A stretch of DNA of 64,000 nucleotides from Cyclobacterium amurskyense (GCF_001050135.1 NZ_CP012040.1:2136001-2200000); one strand, 5' to 3'. Shown: positions 53,211 through 63,547, numbered from the stretch's first letter. Translations and numbers: made by a program. The notes: generated by a model from the sequence alone, not told the origin.

Positions 53211-54425
53211 TCAATTATACTCAGGCCTTACCGGCTGGGTCCAGGCCAGTTGATTTTTCATGTTTTCAACAGGATTGTGCTGTGGTTCAGAAGAGGTAAT
53301 TTTGCACCGTACAAATAGCAAGTCAGCACTTACCTCAAAAGATCCAGCATTGCCTTCAACGGTCTTTAATACCTGGGTGTCTTTTTCACCTTCTTTACAG
53401 CCAATAAATTCCAAAGTGTAATTTACCCCATCTTTGGGAAGGGCCGCAACCTCCAAAATATTGTTAGCATAGCTAAGCTTTTCCAATTCCACGCCTGTAG
53501 ATGCATAAAAATCACCTCTTTCCATCGCTTCTACCAAAGTGCCAGCTTCCAATGAATCCGCCTCAACGACTACCCAACCTCTACCGGCATTGCTAAATTT
53601 TGCCCCTTGTTTGTGGTAATTGTGACTGTCATCAGTTGCCAGGCCAAAAATCAAAGGTTGGCCTTTTTCCAAGTAGGCGATATTGATAAAATCCCACATG
53701 GCTTCATAACCCATTCTGGTGGAATCACCTAAATTATGAACCGCAGGATGACCATTATATACCTCAAAAAAACGCTCTCCTTTTAACCGAATCATGTCTT
53801 CAAGCGTAATGGCCCAAATGAAATTGGGATGATTGATATGCACCATCATTGGTTTGCCAGAGGCCTTTCTTTGCTCCAAAACCGCATTGATATTGTTCTG
53901 TAGCACTTCCACTACACTGCCTCCCTCCATTGGAACAATAAGTCTTTCCAGATTGGTAAGGTTGAGGTGTAAAGGTTTTCCTTCAAAGCCAGCTGTGATT
54001 TCCTGAGCAGGAATCATGAGGAACTTTTCTTTCTCATTGTAGAGCGGAGCATATTCTTTATAAGTCTTCAATTTTACTTTCAGCTCTTCATCCTCCTGCA
54101 TATATTCCACCCATTCCTCACCGTATTCTGAAAGGTAGGCCTGGAAAGCATCACGATAGAGACTGTCGGCTTTAATCGATTTCCATTTTTCACCTTCCTG
54201 GAAAATATTGTGATCAGACAAAGCAACAAATTGATAGCCCTGCTCCTTGTACCATTTCATGATTACTTCTGGAAATTCATCCCCATCACTCCAATAAGAG
54301 TGGGTATGTAGATTGCCTTTGTACCAGTGTTTACTTGATTCTTCCTGGCTTGTTTTTTGTGTGCAGGATAAAACAAAAATAAAATTTAAGCAGAGAAATA
54401 GAATCAGAAAGGAAAAGGATTTCAT
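53211..54425 (-). CDS. PHP domain metallohydrolase lipoprotein
   Basis: 404 aa; lipobox VLSC (Cys21). The PHP domain has NLHTHSYWSDGDE (His40, His42, Asp47-49 region), FVALSDHNIF, later VHINHPNF and GLATDDSHNY, a full set of metal ligands. Resembles CehA/McbA-type exported phosphoesterases or amidohydrolases; substrate unknown. Single gene. Confidence 0.88.
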   Translation of the reverse strand: MKSFSFLILFLCLNFIFVLSCTQKTSQEESSKHWYKGNLHTHSYWSDGDEFPEVIMKWYKEQGYQFVALSDHNIFQEGEKWKSIKADSLYRDAFQAYLSEYGEEWVEYMQEDEELKVKLKTYKEYAPLYNEKEKFLMIPAQEITAGFEGKPLHLNLTNLERLIVPMEGGSVVEVLQNNINAVLEQRKASGKPMMVHINHPNFIWAITLEDMIRLKGERFFEVYNGHPAVHNLGDSTRMGYEAMWDFINIAYLEKGQPLIFGLATDDSHNYHKQGAKFSNAGRGWVVVEADSLEAGTLVEAMERGDFYASTGVELEKLSYANNILEVAALPKDGVNYTLEFIGCKEGEKDTQVLKTVEGNAGSFEVSADLLFVRCKITSSEPQHNPVENMKNQLAWTQPVRPEYN

Positions 54426-54580
54426 TGTTTTATTGGCTAAAGGTTTTTGTTATTAAGCAGATAGCAATATATTCATTGCAAATCTTAAATCAAATAGGTA
54501 GGAAAGCTAATTTACTGTCCTGTAGGAGGGGTAAAAGCATTTTAATATATTTATACTTTCAAACTCGCATTAAATTTTAT

Positions 54581-55027
54581 ATGGCTAACCAAACAAAACT
54601 GATTAAATACCTGAACCAAATACTCAAAAACACCTATGATGGCCTAAAAAGTTACAAGGATGCTGCTAGAAATGTGGAAGAAGGGGAAATAAGGGAGTTT
54701 TTTATAGCTCGTGCCAAAGAAAAATTGGTTTTGATAGATGCCATTAAGGAAGAGATTTACCTTTTGGAAGGCGTTCCAGTAGAAGAGGGGAGTTTGATGA
54801 ACTTGTTTTCAAGATCCTGGAACAACTTTAAAACTTCTTTGGATCATGACAATGCGAAGGAAATAGCAAAATATTGCCTGCAAGAAGAAAAAGAAAGAGT
54901 AGATGAATTTGGTGTTTTGCTAAGAAATCCAGAACTCGTATCAGAAGGATTTTTTGCTGTACTTGAAGAACAGAATGAAAAAAACCTTGCGGCCATTAAA
55001 GCGTTAGTAGAGCAGGTTAAATCATAA
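54581..55027 (+). CDS. PA2169-type four-helix-bundle protein (DUF2383)
   Basis: 148 aa from ATG 54581; 52 upstream in-frame codons are AT-rich non-coding. Four helices with ferritin-like acidic residues: LNQILKNTYDGLKSYKDAARNV, FFIARAKEKLVLIDAIKEEIYLL, DNAKEIAKYCLQEEKERVDEFGVLL, VLEEQNEKNLAAIKALVEQ. Family function unknown; stress-related in some relatives. Confidence 0.82.
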   Translation: MANQTKLIKYLNQILKNTYDGLKSYKDAARNVEEGEIREFFIARAKEKLVLIDAIKEEIYLLEGVPVEEGSLMNLFSRSWNNFKTSLDHDNAKEIAKYCLQEEKERVDEFGVLLRNPELVSEGFFAVLEEQNEKNLAAIKALVEQVKS

Positions 55028-55146
55028 GCTGGTAGGGCGGTATTAATAACCCTTAAGCCTCTTTTGACCATGTAAGCTTTTGATTATCTTTTAAATTAGT
55101 TTACAATTGATTGTGGATAAAGTGAATTTACTATAAAAATATACCT

Positions 55147-56481
55147 ATGAAAAAGCATTTAATTTGGCTGGCCTGTCTGTTTATTGTTCAAACAACAGCC
55201 TACAGTCAGACGAAGATTGATTTTAGGGAGTTCACCTTGGACAACGGCTTGAAGGTGATTATGCACAAAGACAACAAAACCCCTATAGTTGTTACTTCTG
55301 TGATGTACCATGTAGGTTCCAAAAATGAGGACCCGGAACGTACAGGTTTTGCTCATTTCTTTGAGCACCTACTATTTGAAGGGTCAGAAAATATTGATAG
55401 GGGAGAATATACCGATCTCGTAGAAGGTAACGGGGGTGCGCTGAATGCCTTTACCAGTAATGACATCACCTATTATTATGAATTAATGCCATCCAATTAT
55501 CTTGAACTGTCACTTTATCTTGAAAGCGAGCGCATGCTTCATGCTAAAATTGATGAAATAGGCTTGGAAACACAGCGGGAAGTGGTCAAAGAAGAAAAGC
55601 GGCAGCGTTATGACAATCAGCCTTATGGGACCATTTTGCCGGAAACCCTAGTTCGTGCTTATAGCGAGCATCCGTATCAATGGGCACCCATTGGATCTTT
55701 GGACCATCTGAATGCTGCAAGCCTGGATGAGTTTATGCAGTTTTATAAAGATTTTTATGTACCAAACAATGCGATCCTTACCATTGCCGGAGACATTGAC
55801 TATGAGCAGACGGAAGAATGGGTAAGGAAATACTTCTCCGAAATCCCCAAAGGAAAGAAAGCCATTTATAGGCCCGATATAATAGAGCCGAAAAAAGACA
55901 AAGAGATCAGGGATATTATTTATGACAATATCCAAATACCAGCCATTATTCAAGCCTATAATTTACCTCCGAAAAATCATCCGGATGCTTATGCTATGGA
56001 AATGCTCTCTACCTACCTTACAGGTGGCAAATCTTCTCTGATGACCAAAGAGCTTGTGGACAAGCAGCAAAAGGCTTTGGTAGTGGCTGCAATTCCACTT
56101 GACCTTGAAGATGGAGGTATTTTTATAATGTATGGGATTGCCAATATGGGGGTGGAACCTGAGGATCTTGAGAATGAAATCGATGTTTTAATAAAACAAG
56201 TTCAACAAGAAGGTATTTCGGATCAGGATTTCCAGAAATTACAGAACATTATAGAGAATGACTTGGTTAGTAAGAATTCCTCCATCGAAGGAATTGCCCA
56301 AAACCTTGCAGAGGCAAACTTATTTTATGGCGATACCGAATACATCAATAGAGAATTGGAAGTATACCGAAAAGTAAGCAGGGAAGACATACAACGTGTG
56401 GCCAATAAGTATTTGACCCTAGATGGAAGAGTTGTATTGTATTACCTTCCTAAACCACAGGAAACGGCTCAAAACCAATAA
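55147..56481 (+). CDS. M16 family zinc metallopeptidase, catalytic subunit
   Basis: 444 aa with signal peptide ending TAYSQ (~21). The inverted zinc motif HFFEH (His70, Glu73, His74) and the distal Glu in QREVVKEE (145-150) make it active. It pairs with the next gene, which lacks the motif, as in two-subunit M16 peptidases. Located in periplasm or envelope. The genes are 19 nt apart. Confidence 0.93.
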   Translation: MKKHLIWLACLFIVQTTAYSQTKIDFREFTLDNGLKVIMHKDNKTPIVVTSVMYHVGSKNEDPERTGFAHFFEHLLFEGSENIDRGEYTDLVEGNGGALNAFTSNDITYYYELMPSNYLELSLYLESERMLHAKIDEIGLETQREVVKEEKRQRYDNQPYGTILPETLVRAYSEHPYQWAPIGSLDHLNAASLDEFMQFYKDFYVPNNAILTIAGDIDYEQTEEWVRKYFSEIPKGKKAIYRPDIIEPKKDKEIRDIIYDNIQIPAIIQAYNLPPKNHPDAYAMEMLSTYLTGGKSSLMTKELVDKQQKALVVAAIPLDLEDGGIFIMYGIANMGVEPEDLENEIDVLIKQVQQEGISDQDFQKLQNIIENDLVSKNSSIEGIAQNLAEANLFYGDTEYINRELEVYRKVSREDIQRVANKYLTLDGRVVLYYLPKPQETAQNQ

Positions 56482-56500
56482 TAACCCTAAAGCTAGAAAA

Positions 56501-58549
56501 ATGAAGACTTTATATATATTGCTTTTTGCTGCATTCATTACCTTCGGAACACAAGCTCAAGTTGATAGAAGTGTTTTACCTCCTCCAGGGCCAGCACCTA
56601 AAATTGAATTTACGGATCCTGCCACTTTTACCTTAGACAATGGCCTGAAGGTATTTGTAGTGCCAAATGATAAATTACCTAGAGTGGCCTTTTATCTGAT
56701 CTTAGACAGAGATCCACTTTTTGAAGGGGAGAAGGCAGGATTGACTGGTTTTGTTGGGGACATGATGATGGCAGGCACTTCCTCCAGAACAAAAGAAGTT
56801 TTAGATGAGGAAATTGACTTTATTGGTGCCTCTCTAGGTGCAGGTGCTACTTCTCTCTCTGGCTCATCGCTTAAAAAACACCAGGGAAAAGTACTGGAAT
56901 TAATGACCGATGTATTGTACAATCCAGTTTTCCCACAGGAAGAGCTTGATAAGCTCAAAAAACAAACCCTAACTTCTCTGGCTTCTTCAAAAGACGATCC
57001 GGATTATTTGGCTGGAGTAATTTCCAAAGCTTTGGTGTATGGTAGGGAACATCCTTATGGAGAAACCATGACCGAAGAAACCGTAGAAAATGTAAGCCTG
57101 GAGGATGTTAAAGAATATTACCAAACCTATTTTAAACCTAATATTGCTTACCTCGCTATTGTTGGTGACATTGATGACAAGGAAGCCAAAACATTGGTGG
57201 ACAAGTATTTTTCATCTTGGGAAAAAGGGGATGTTCCAACATTTGACTATCAAAAACCTGAGCTTCCTGACGAGAACCAAGTAGCACTCTTGGATCGCTC
57301 TTCAGCTGTTCAGTCAGTAATTAATATTGCCTTTCCGGTTGAAATGCACCTCACCAATCCGGATTATATGGCTACAAGAGTAATGAATTTTATTTTGGGG
57401 GAGGGCTTTAATTCCAGATTGAATGGGAATTTACGTGAAACCAAAGGCTATACTTATGGGGCCAGATCAAGCTTTGGTTCTGATAAGTTAACCGCCAGGT
57501 TCTTTGCAGGCACCTCTGTAAGAAATGAGGTCACGGATTCATCTGTCTATGAAATGATTTATGAAATCAGAAATTTAAAAGAAAATGGCATTACAGAAGA
57601 GGAATTAACAATGGCCAAAGCCAATCTTAGTGGCAGGTTTGGAAGGTCACTTGAAAACCCCAATACCATTGCTACTTTTGCCATTAATATTGACAGGTAC
57701 AATCTGCCGGAAGATTTTTATAGTACTTACCTTCAGCGCCTGGATGAGTTGACTGTTGAGGAAATAAATAATGTAGCGTCCAAATACCTCAAACCAGACA
57801 ATATGTACATTACGGTGGTAGGCAATGGCTCAGCTATAAAAGAAGGTTTGTCCCAGTTTGGAGAGATCAGTATGTACAATTACAAAGGAGAAGAGGTTCA
57901 AGAAATTGAATTGTCTGATGACAATAAAACAGCTTTAGACGTGATTGGCGATTACCTCACAGCAGTGGGTGGAGTGGATGCTGTGGAAAATATAAAAACA
58001 GCCAAGCTAGAAATGTCAGCTGAAGTGCAGGGCACAAAATTAGACATGTCTGCTGTATATGATGTCGAAAATCAGCGCTTGGCCCAAAAAGTCATCGTTA
58101 TGGGGAATGAAGCTTCTAAGACCATAGTAAAAGACGGCAAGGCTACAGTCAGTTCAATGGGTAAAACCCAAAATCTGACAGATGAACAATATGAAGATGT
58201 TAAAATGGCTTCTTTATGGTTAATCCCCGAATTGTATTATGAGCTCATGGGCTATACCCTTACTTTAGACGGGGCTGCAGATGTAGATGGCAAAGCGACT
58301 TACAAAATAATCATTTCCAATCCTACAGGAGGGCAGGTAATCAATTATTATAGTATGGAAAATGGGTTAAAACTGAGGAGTGAAAATAAACTTTCTGGGA
58401 ATACCGATTTTAATGAATACAAAGAATTTGATGGGATTTTAGTGCCTGTAAAAATGTCCATTAAAAGCCCTATGTTACCAGTTGCCCTTGAAACTGAAGT
58501 AACAAAAGTTGAGTTGAATGTTCCTGTTTCTGACCAAGATTTTAATTAA
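56501..58549 (+). CDS. M16 family non-catalytic subunit fused to a LolA-like domain
   Basis: 682 aa from ATG 56501, chosen for its signal peptide (ending GTQAQ, ~20). The M16 part (~30-460) has FVGDM where the partner has HFFEH, so no zinc site. The C-terminal 205 residues (478-682) are a beta-rich domain: EIGDYLTAVGG-like start, KLEMSAEVQGTKLDM, YYELMGYTLTLDG, FNEYKEFDGILVPVKM, SPMLPVALETEV. This is closely similar to the whole mature protein of the next gene, and resembles the lipoprotein-carrier (LolA/outer membrane lipoprotein-sorting) fold. Confidence 0.9.
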   Translation: MKTLYILLFAAFITFGTQAQVDRSVLPPPGPAPKIEFTDPATFTLDNGLKVFVVPNDKLPRVAFYLILDRDPLFEGEKAGLTGFVGDMMMAGTSSRTKEVLDEEIDFIGASLGAGATSLSGSSLKKHQGKVLELMTDVLYNPVFPQEELDKLKKQTLTSLASSKDDPDYLAGVISKALVYGREHPYGETMTEETVENVSLEDVKEYYQTYFKPNIAYLAIVGDIDDKEAKTLVDKYFSSWEKGDVPTFDYQKPELPDENQVALLDRSSAVQSVINIAFPVEMHLTNPDYMATRVMNFILGEGFNSRLNGNLRETKGYTYGARSSFGSDKLTARFFAGTSVRNEVTDSSVYEMIYEIRNLKENGITEEELTMAKANLSGRFGRSLENPNTIATFAINIDRYNLPEDFYSTYLQRLDELTVEEINNVASKYLKPDNMYITVVGNGSAIKEGLSQFGEISMYNYKGEEVQEIELSDDNKTALDVIGDYLTAVGGVDAVENIKTAKLEMSAEVQGTKLDMSAVYDVENQRLAQKVIVMGNEASKTIVKDGKATVSSMGKTQNLTDEQYEDVKMASLWLIPELYYELMGYTLTLDGAADVDGKATYKIIISNPTGGQVINYYSMENGLKLRSENKLSGNTDFNEYKEFDGILVPVKMSIKSPMLPVALETEVTKVELNVPVSDQDFN

Positions 58550-58557
58550 TACTATTC

Positions 58558-59283
58558 ATGATTTCGATGAGAAAAATTATTTTTCCTTTAGGCTTAGCCT
58601 TATTGCTTGTAATGGTACAGGCTGTTTCTTATGCTGCTACAGTTAAGGATCCTTTGGTAGATAAAACCCCACAGGAAATCATTAAAGATTATATAAAAGC
58701 CATTGGCGGTGAAGAAAAAATTTCATCCATAAAAACCATTGTTTTGGTTATGGAGGCTGAGATTCAGGGAATGAAAATTGAAATTGACACCAATAGGGAC
58801 ATGGAGGGGATGCGATTGATGCAACAGATGGTAGTAGATGGAAATGTGATCCAGAAAACCGTGGTAAAAGACAATGAAGGGTACATGAGTGCTATGGGGC
58901 AAGTTAAAAGCTTATCAGCTGATGAGCTTGAAACCCTAAAAACCAATATTTATGCTTTTCCAGAGCTGTATTATGAAGAAATGGGTTTTACAGTGAATAA
59001 AGGAGAAAATGCCACCATAAAAGGAGAAGATGCTTATACCATTATTGTAACCAATTCTGCTGGACTTGAAAGTACAGAATATTTTAGTGTTGCTACAGGG
59101 CTAAAATTAAAAATGGTTGCCGATGTTGCTGGTGATGTGGAATTTGACGAATACCAAGAGGTGGAAGGCATCATGTTTCCCATGAAGGTGACCATTTCCA
59201 ACCCGATGTTGCCGGTGCCCATGGAAACCCATGTAGTCAGTATACAGGTGAATGAACCGCTTGACAACTCATTATTTGAATAA
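58558..59283 (+). CDS. LolA-like secreted protein, paralogue of the preceding C-terminal domain
   Basis: 241 aa; start at 58558 or 58567 (MRKII). Signal peptide ends near SYAA (~25). Mature protein parallels the M16 subunit's tail: DYIKAIGGEEKISSIKTIVLVMEAEIQGMKI, ELYYEEMGFTV, FDEYQEVEGIMFPMKVTISNPMLPVPMETHV. Lies 8 nt after that gene; likely the same operon. It may bind the lipid or hydrophobic ligand that the fused domain binds; inference. Confidence 0.82.
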   Translation: MISMRKIIFPLGLALLLVMVQAVSYAATVKDPLVDKTPQEIIKDYIKAIGGEEKISSIKTIVLVMEAEIQGMKIEIDTNRDMEGMRLMQQMVVDGNVIQKTVVKDNEGYMSAMGQVKSLSADELETLKTNIYAFPELYYEEMGFTVNKGENATIKGEDAYTIIVTNSAGLESTEYFSVATGLKLKMVADVAGDVEFDEYQEVEGIMFPMKVTISNPMLPVPMETHVVSIQVNEPLDNSLFE

Positions 59284-59312
59284 GAAAAGGGACTTTTAAG
59301 TCCCTTTTCTAT
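59284..59312. terminator. terminator after the M16 operon
   Basis: Arms AGAAAAGGGACTT and AAGTCCCTTTTCT with a 2-nt loop, followed by ATTTT. Confidence 0.88.
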
Positions 59313-59399
59313 TTTACAAGGCTTTACCTAGTGATTTTAGACCGGATTGTATTGGTCAGCTATTAGCGGTGGCTTAATAAATACTCAGGTCAAATTGTA

Positions 59400-61043
59400 T
59401 TAAAGTTCCACAAACTTCTTGAAGGCTGATTTTTCACCGGCTGAAGTGATTTTATAGGCTGCATAGTAGAGTGCGTTTTCATTGGGCAAGCTTATAGCCA
59501 TTGATTTGCCCCATCTCCTGACTTGCAAGTGCAGGCCTTTATTGTCTATTGAATAAGACTGAATCCTGTCATTTTGCATCAGTTGTTTAAAAGCAGGCGC
59601 TTTTGGGTGGATTTTTTTCAGTATTCCTTTTGAATCTGTAGCAATTCCGAAATCACTCTGTAGCGGGATATTGTTACTTCTTTTCACTACGCTTAGTCCA
59701 ATCTGTGGTAACAATTTTTTTAAGCGTGAATAAAGGTCTCCTTTACTCCAAACGTAATCTGCAAAAAACTGCTTCATTTCCTCTTTGTCCTTTGCAAGGG
59801 AAATTACTACCTGCTCAAAATCTTTCAATTCATAGCCTTTTTCTGTTATCCCATAACGCTCCCACATATGCTTCATGGCAGAATGCATCCGTTGATTCCC
59901 TTTCATTAACATCAGGTCCATGGCCAACACTAAAAGTGCACCGTGTGTATAAATGCTAACTTTTTTGTCTGGCACTCCTGCTTTGTATCCATCAAGCCAA
60001 AGGTCCCAACTTGAATCTACAATCGATTGATTTTTCCAACCGAGACTTTCAAAGCTTCTTTCCATTAGCTTTTCTATAACCTCCAAATACCTTTCTGTAG
60101 AATAATATCCTGATTTCAAAAGGTAAAAATCACCCATAAAAGTAGTAACCCCTTCAGCTATAAGTCCCTCCTTAAGGTAGGCTTCTTTTGAGAAGTCATA
60201 AGGTTGGATTGACTTTGGCCTTATGCGACAGACATTCCAAAAATGATAAAGTTCATGAGAAGATATTCCCATCAATCTGTCCATTCCCTCTTGGGTTTTA
60301 AATAAATGGTCCGGTCCAAGGGTTATTACTGTAGAGTATTGATGTTCTACTCCGTGGTAATGTGGAAAAGGCAATAAGTGAATAAGGAAGTGATAATCCT
60401 TGGCTGGGAAGTCACCTACATCCTCGATTTGTCTTTCCGTAAAGCTTTTAAACCCCTTCAAAAGGCTTTTCCAATCAAAATACACCTCTCCACGGATCCA
60501 TACGTGGAAGGTGGTGGCGTTTACTTCATAGGTTTTATGCTGTAAATCTGCTGCTGCCATAAAGGGGCTGTCTACCAGCTCCTGGTAATCATTAGCTATC
60601 AAAGAATGTTTTTTTTCTTGATGCAGGGCACAGGCCAGATGGTAGTCTTGAGGAAGGTTCAGTTCCACGTTTATTTTCTCATTAGTTCTATTTGAAATGG
60701 AAAAACAAATATTAATGAAATTTACATAAACTTGGTTAGGATCTACCCATGAGCCACCGGCATCGAGCTGAGCAGCATGGTAAGTGTAAGAAATTTTGTA
60801 TTTTCCTTTTGTTGCTGAAAAAAAAGTCCATTTGTCTTTACTAAGCTTTTTTGCACTTAGCTGTCCTTCTGGACCTGTTACTTCTAACCCTTTAATAAAT
60901 TGGGCATAATTGGCTATTTCGTACCTTCCTGGGCGCCAGGAAGGTAATTGCAGCGTTATTTCCTCATTTTTTTGGCAATCCAAATCCAGTATAATTTCCA
61001 GAATTTGGGACGTTGGTATAGGTGTACTTATCGTATATTTCAT
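59400..61043 (-). CDS. M61 family (glycyl) aminopeptidase
   Basis: 547 aa, cytoplasmic by sequence (no signal). N-terminal beta domain (LQLPSWRPGRYEIANYAQF), catalytic HELYHFWN (HExxH at His263-His267) with the third ligand Glu in LIAEGVTTF. The C-terminal region carries a truncated PDZ-like segment (KAPAFKQLMQNDRIQSYSI). Family members remove N-terminal Gly/Ala or process peptides. Convergent with the M16 operon. Confidence 0.88.
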   Translation of the reverse strand: MKYTISTPIPTSQILEIILDLDCQKNEEITLQLPSWRPGRYEIANYAQFIKGLEVTGPEGQLSAKKLSKDKWTFFSATKGKYKISYTYHAAQLDAGGSWVDPNQVYVNFINICFSISNRTNEKINVELNLPQDYHLACALHQEKKHSLIANDYQELVDSPFMAAADLQHKTYEVNATTFHVWIRGEVYFDWKSLLKGFKSFTERQIEDVGDFPAKDYHFLIHLLPFPHYHGVEHQYSTVITLGPDHLFKTQEGMDRLMGISSHELYHFWNVCRIRPKSIQPYDFSKEAYLKEGLIAEGVTTFMGDFYLLKSGYYSTERYLEVIEKLMERSFESLGWKNQSIVDSSWDLWLDGYKAGVPDKKVSIYTHGALLVLAMDLMLMKGNQRMHSAMKHMWERYGITEKGYELKDFEQVVISLAKDKEEMKQFFADYVWSKGDLYSRLKKLLPQIGLSVVKRSNNIPLQSDFGIATDSKGILKKIHPKAPAFKQLMQNDRIQSYSIDNKGLHLQVRRWGKSMAISLPNENALYYAAYKITSAGEKSAFKKFVEL

Positions 61044-61159
61044 GAAATGTATTGAAATGGCTTAAACAAAAGTAAGCCACTGGTTTGTAAATAAAAAAAA
61101 CCTCTCTATCTTTGCAATCCTTTAAAAAACGAGAATCAAGCGATTAAAATATAGCAATA

Positions 61160-61318
61160 ATGAAAAGAACATTTCAACCTTCCCGCAGGAAAAGAAGAAA
61201 CAAACACGGTTTCAGAGAGAGAATGTCCACTTCCAATGGTAGGAGAGTACTTAAAGCCAGAAGAGCTAAAGGCAGACATAAGTTATCGGTATCTTCTGAG
61301 AAGACGCTTAAGAAATAA
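61160..61318 (+). CDS. rpmH: 50S ribosomal protein L34
   Basis: 52 aa, MKRTFQPSRRKRRNKHGF then RERMSTSNGRRVLKARRAKG. Very basic and full length. Precedes rnpA by 47 nt, as in nearly all bacteria. Confidence 0.98.
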   Translation: MKRTFQPSRRKRRNKHGFRERMSTSNGRRVLKARRAKGRHKLSVSSEKTLKK

Positions 61319-61365
61319 TGCGTTATCACCTTATATTTATGGGGTAATTTATTTAATCTTATTTT

Positions 61366-61740
61366 ATGGATTGTAAATTTTCAAAGAATGAAAGATTACA
61401 TTCCAAAAAGTTAATAAAGGAACTTTTTGATAAAGGTTCCTCTTTTTTTTTATATCCCTTCAAGGTGCTCTATCTTGATAATCCAGGGATTTCTGAAAAT
61501 CAATTACTGGTATCTGTTTCTAAAAAGAAGCTGAAAAACGCTACAGATAGAAACTATATTAAAAGAAGAGTGAAGGAGGCTTACCGTCTCAACAAACATC
61601 TTCTTCCTTCTGCACAGGGTTCCAATAAACTTATCGCTTTAATTTACGTTTCAAAAGATCTGATGGGTTATCATGAGATAGCACCCAAAGTGATAAAGAC
61701 CCTCAAGAAAATACCTGTAGCAAAAACATCTCTAGAATGA
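61366..61740 (+). CDS. rnpA: ribonuclease P protein component
   Basis: 124 aa; protein cofactor for 5' tRNA maturation. RNR motif ATDRNYIKRRVKEAYR (residues ~64-79). A poly-T stretch encodes FFL near residue 27. It overlaps the S41 protease start by 4 nt (ATGA). Confidence 0.96.
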   Translation: MDCKFSKNERLHSKKLIKELFDKGSSFFLYPFKVLYLDNPGISENQLLVSVSKKKLKNATDRNYIKRRVKEAYRLNKHLLPSAQGSNKLIALIYVSKDLMGYHEIAPKVIKTLKKIPVAKTSLE

Positions 61741-63398
61741 ATAAATTTGTTTCCCGTAAGGCGTTTTTTACTAGCCTTACCGTAATAGGAATTGCGGTAT
61801 TGACCTTGTCATTTTATCCAAAGAATGACAAATTATTTGACTTGGCTAAGAACCTGGATATTTTTGCTTCTCTGGTAAGAGAGCTTGATTCTTATTATGT
61901 AGATGAAATTGATCCCAATCAGTTGGTTACTGTGGGTATTAATGCCATGCTAGCTGAGCTTGATCCTTATACGGAATTTATTCCTGAGGAAGAGTCTGAT
62001 GATTTTCGAGTAATGACCACCGGAGAATATGGAGGAGTTGGTGCTTTGATTGGTAATCGCCTAGGAAGAAACATGATCATGATGCCCTATGAAGGCTTTC
62101 CTGCTCAGGTTTCTGGTTTGAAGGTAGCAGATGAGCTACTAAAGGTGGATACGGTGAATGTTATAGATAAAAACACCGGGGATATTTCTAAGTTGCTTAA
62201 AGGTCCTGCCAATACTGAGGTGAATGTTGTGGTCAAGCGTGGTGAGGATACCTTGTCTGTAAAACTTACGAGGAAGAAGATTGTAATCAGTAATGTTCCC
62301 TATCATGGTATGGTAGAAGGAGAAACAGGATATATCAAATTAAGTGATTTCACGACCAATGCTGGTCAGGATGTGGCCTTGGCATTACAGGACTTAAAGG
62401 CGCAGGGAGCTAAAAAAATCATTTTGGACCTTAGAGATAATCCTGGGGGCATTTTGCTTGAAGCAGTCAATGTGGTGAATGTTTTTATTCCAAAAGGTAG
62501 GGAAGTGGTGAAGACCATTGGGAAATTGGATAAAGTATTGTCTGAATACAAGACAAGATCTTCACCTCTGGACAAAGAAATTCCCTTGGTTGTAATGATC
62601 AATGAGCGTAGTGCTTCCGCTTCAGAAATTGTAGCTGGTGCCTTACAAGATTATGACCGTGCAGTATTGGTTGGTAGAACTTCTTTTGGAAAAGGCTTGG
62701 TGCAAAGTACCATTCCTTTGTCCTATAATTCCCAGGTAAAACTTACCACCGCCAAATATTACATACCAAGTGGACGATGTATTCAAGCAATTGACTATAG
62801 TATAAAAGATGAAGATGGTAATGGTAGTTATGTTCCTGATTCACTAAGGCAAGAATTTCAAACCAAGAATGGAAGGAAGGTTTATGATGGAGCAGGGATT
62901 GAACCTGATATTGAACTAAGCTCAAGAAGCTTTGCACCCATAACCTATAGTTTGGTTACAAGAAGTCTGGTATTTAGTTTTGTAAATGAATTTGCTTTAA
63001 AACATGATAGCATAGCTAGGCCTAGAGAATTTGAAGTTAGTGATGAATTGTATACTTCATTTGTCGACTGGCTTCAAGACAAGGAATACGATTACACTAC
63101 GAGAGTAGAGAAAACCATAGAGGATTTGGAAAAATATGCGGAGCGAGAAAAATACTTTGAGGACATTAAAGAAGAAATTGAAAAACTAAAAAGTAGTGTA
63201 AGCCATAGTAAAGAACAAGAGCTTGTCACCTTTAAAGATGAAATAAAAGAGGCGTTAAAGGACGAGATTGTTTCTAGGTACTATTATCAAAAAGGAATTT
63301 TAGAGGCGGCTTTGGATCAGGACCCCGAGATTGAAAGTGCATTGCAGGTATTTAATGATTCAGAGTTATACGCTTCCTACTTGTCTCCTGAAAAGTAA
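61737..63398 (+). CDS. S41 family C-terminal processing peptidase
   Basis: 553 aa, N-terminal membrane anchor (AFFTSLTVIGIAVLTLSFYP). PDZ domain ~85-185 (EYGGVGALIGN...) is followed by the S41 core with the catalytic Ser in NERSASASEIVAGALQD and Lys in SFGKGLVQ. The C-terminal third (~430-553) is charged, partly coiled coil. CtpA-like, processing periplasmic proteins. The ATGA overlap with rnpA ties it to ribosome/RNase P expression. Confidence 0.94.
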   Translation: MNKFVSRKAFFTSLTVIGIAVLTLSFYPKNDKLFDLAKNLDIFASLVRELDSYYVDEIDPNQLVTVGINAMLAELDPYTEFIPEEESDDFRVMTTGEYGGVGALIGNRLGRNMIMMPYEGFPAQVSGLKVADELLKVDTVNVIDKNTGDISKLLKGPANTEVNVVVKRGEDTLSVKLTRKKIVISNVPYHGMVEGETGYIKLSDFTTNAGQDVALALQDLKAQGAKKIILDLRDNPGGILLEAVNVVNVFIPKGREVVKTIGKLDKVLSEYKTRSSPLDKEIPLVVMINERSASASEIVAGALQDYDRAVLVGRTSFGKGLVQSTIPLSYNSQVKLTTAKYYIPSGRCIQAIDYSIKDEDGNGSYVPDSLRQEFQTKNGRKVYDGAGIEPDIELSSRSFAPITYSLVTRSLVFSFVNEFALKHDSIARPREFEVSDELYTSFVDWLQDKEYDYTTRVEKTIEDLEKYAEREKYFEDIKEEIEKLKSSVSHSKEQELVTFKDEIKEALKDEIVSRYYYQKGILEAALDQDPEIESALQVFNDSELYASYLSPEK

Positions 63399-63516
63399 GC
63401 CAAGTTTTGTTACTTTCTTTTTCTCAGGTTACTCCTTGGTTTTTAGCTTGTGTAAAATGAGGAGGAAGGATTTAGCAGCTAATAAATAAGGAAATTGAAA
63501 AATTTGAGTTATAATC

Positions 63517-63547
63517 AAAAGGCTGCACTGATTGGATGCAGCCTTTT
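63517..63547 (+). terminator. terminator after the S41 protease
   Basis: Arms AAAAGGCTGCA and TGCAGCCTTTTT, 9-nt loop. Confidence 0.9.
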
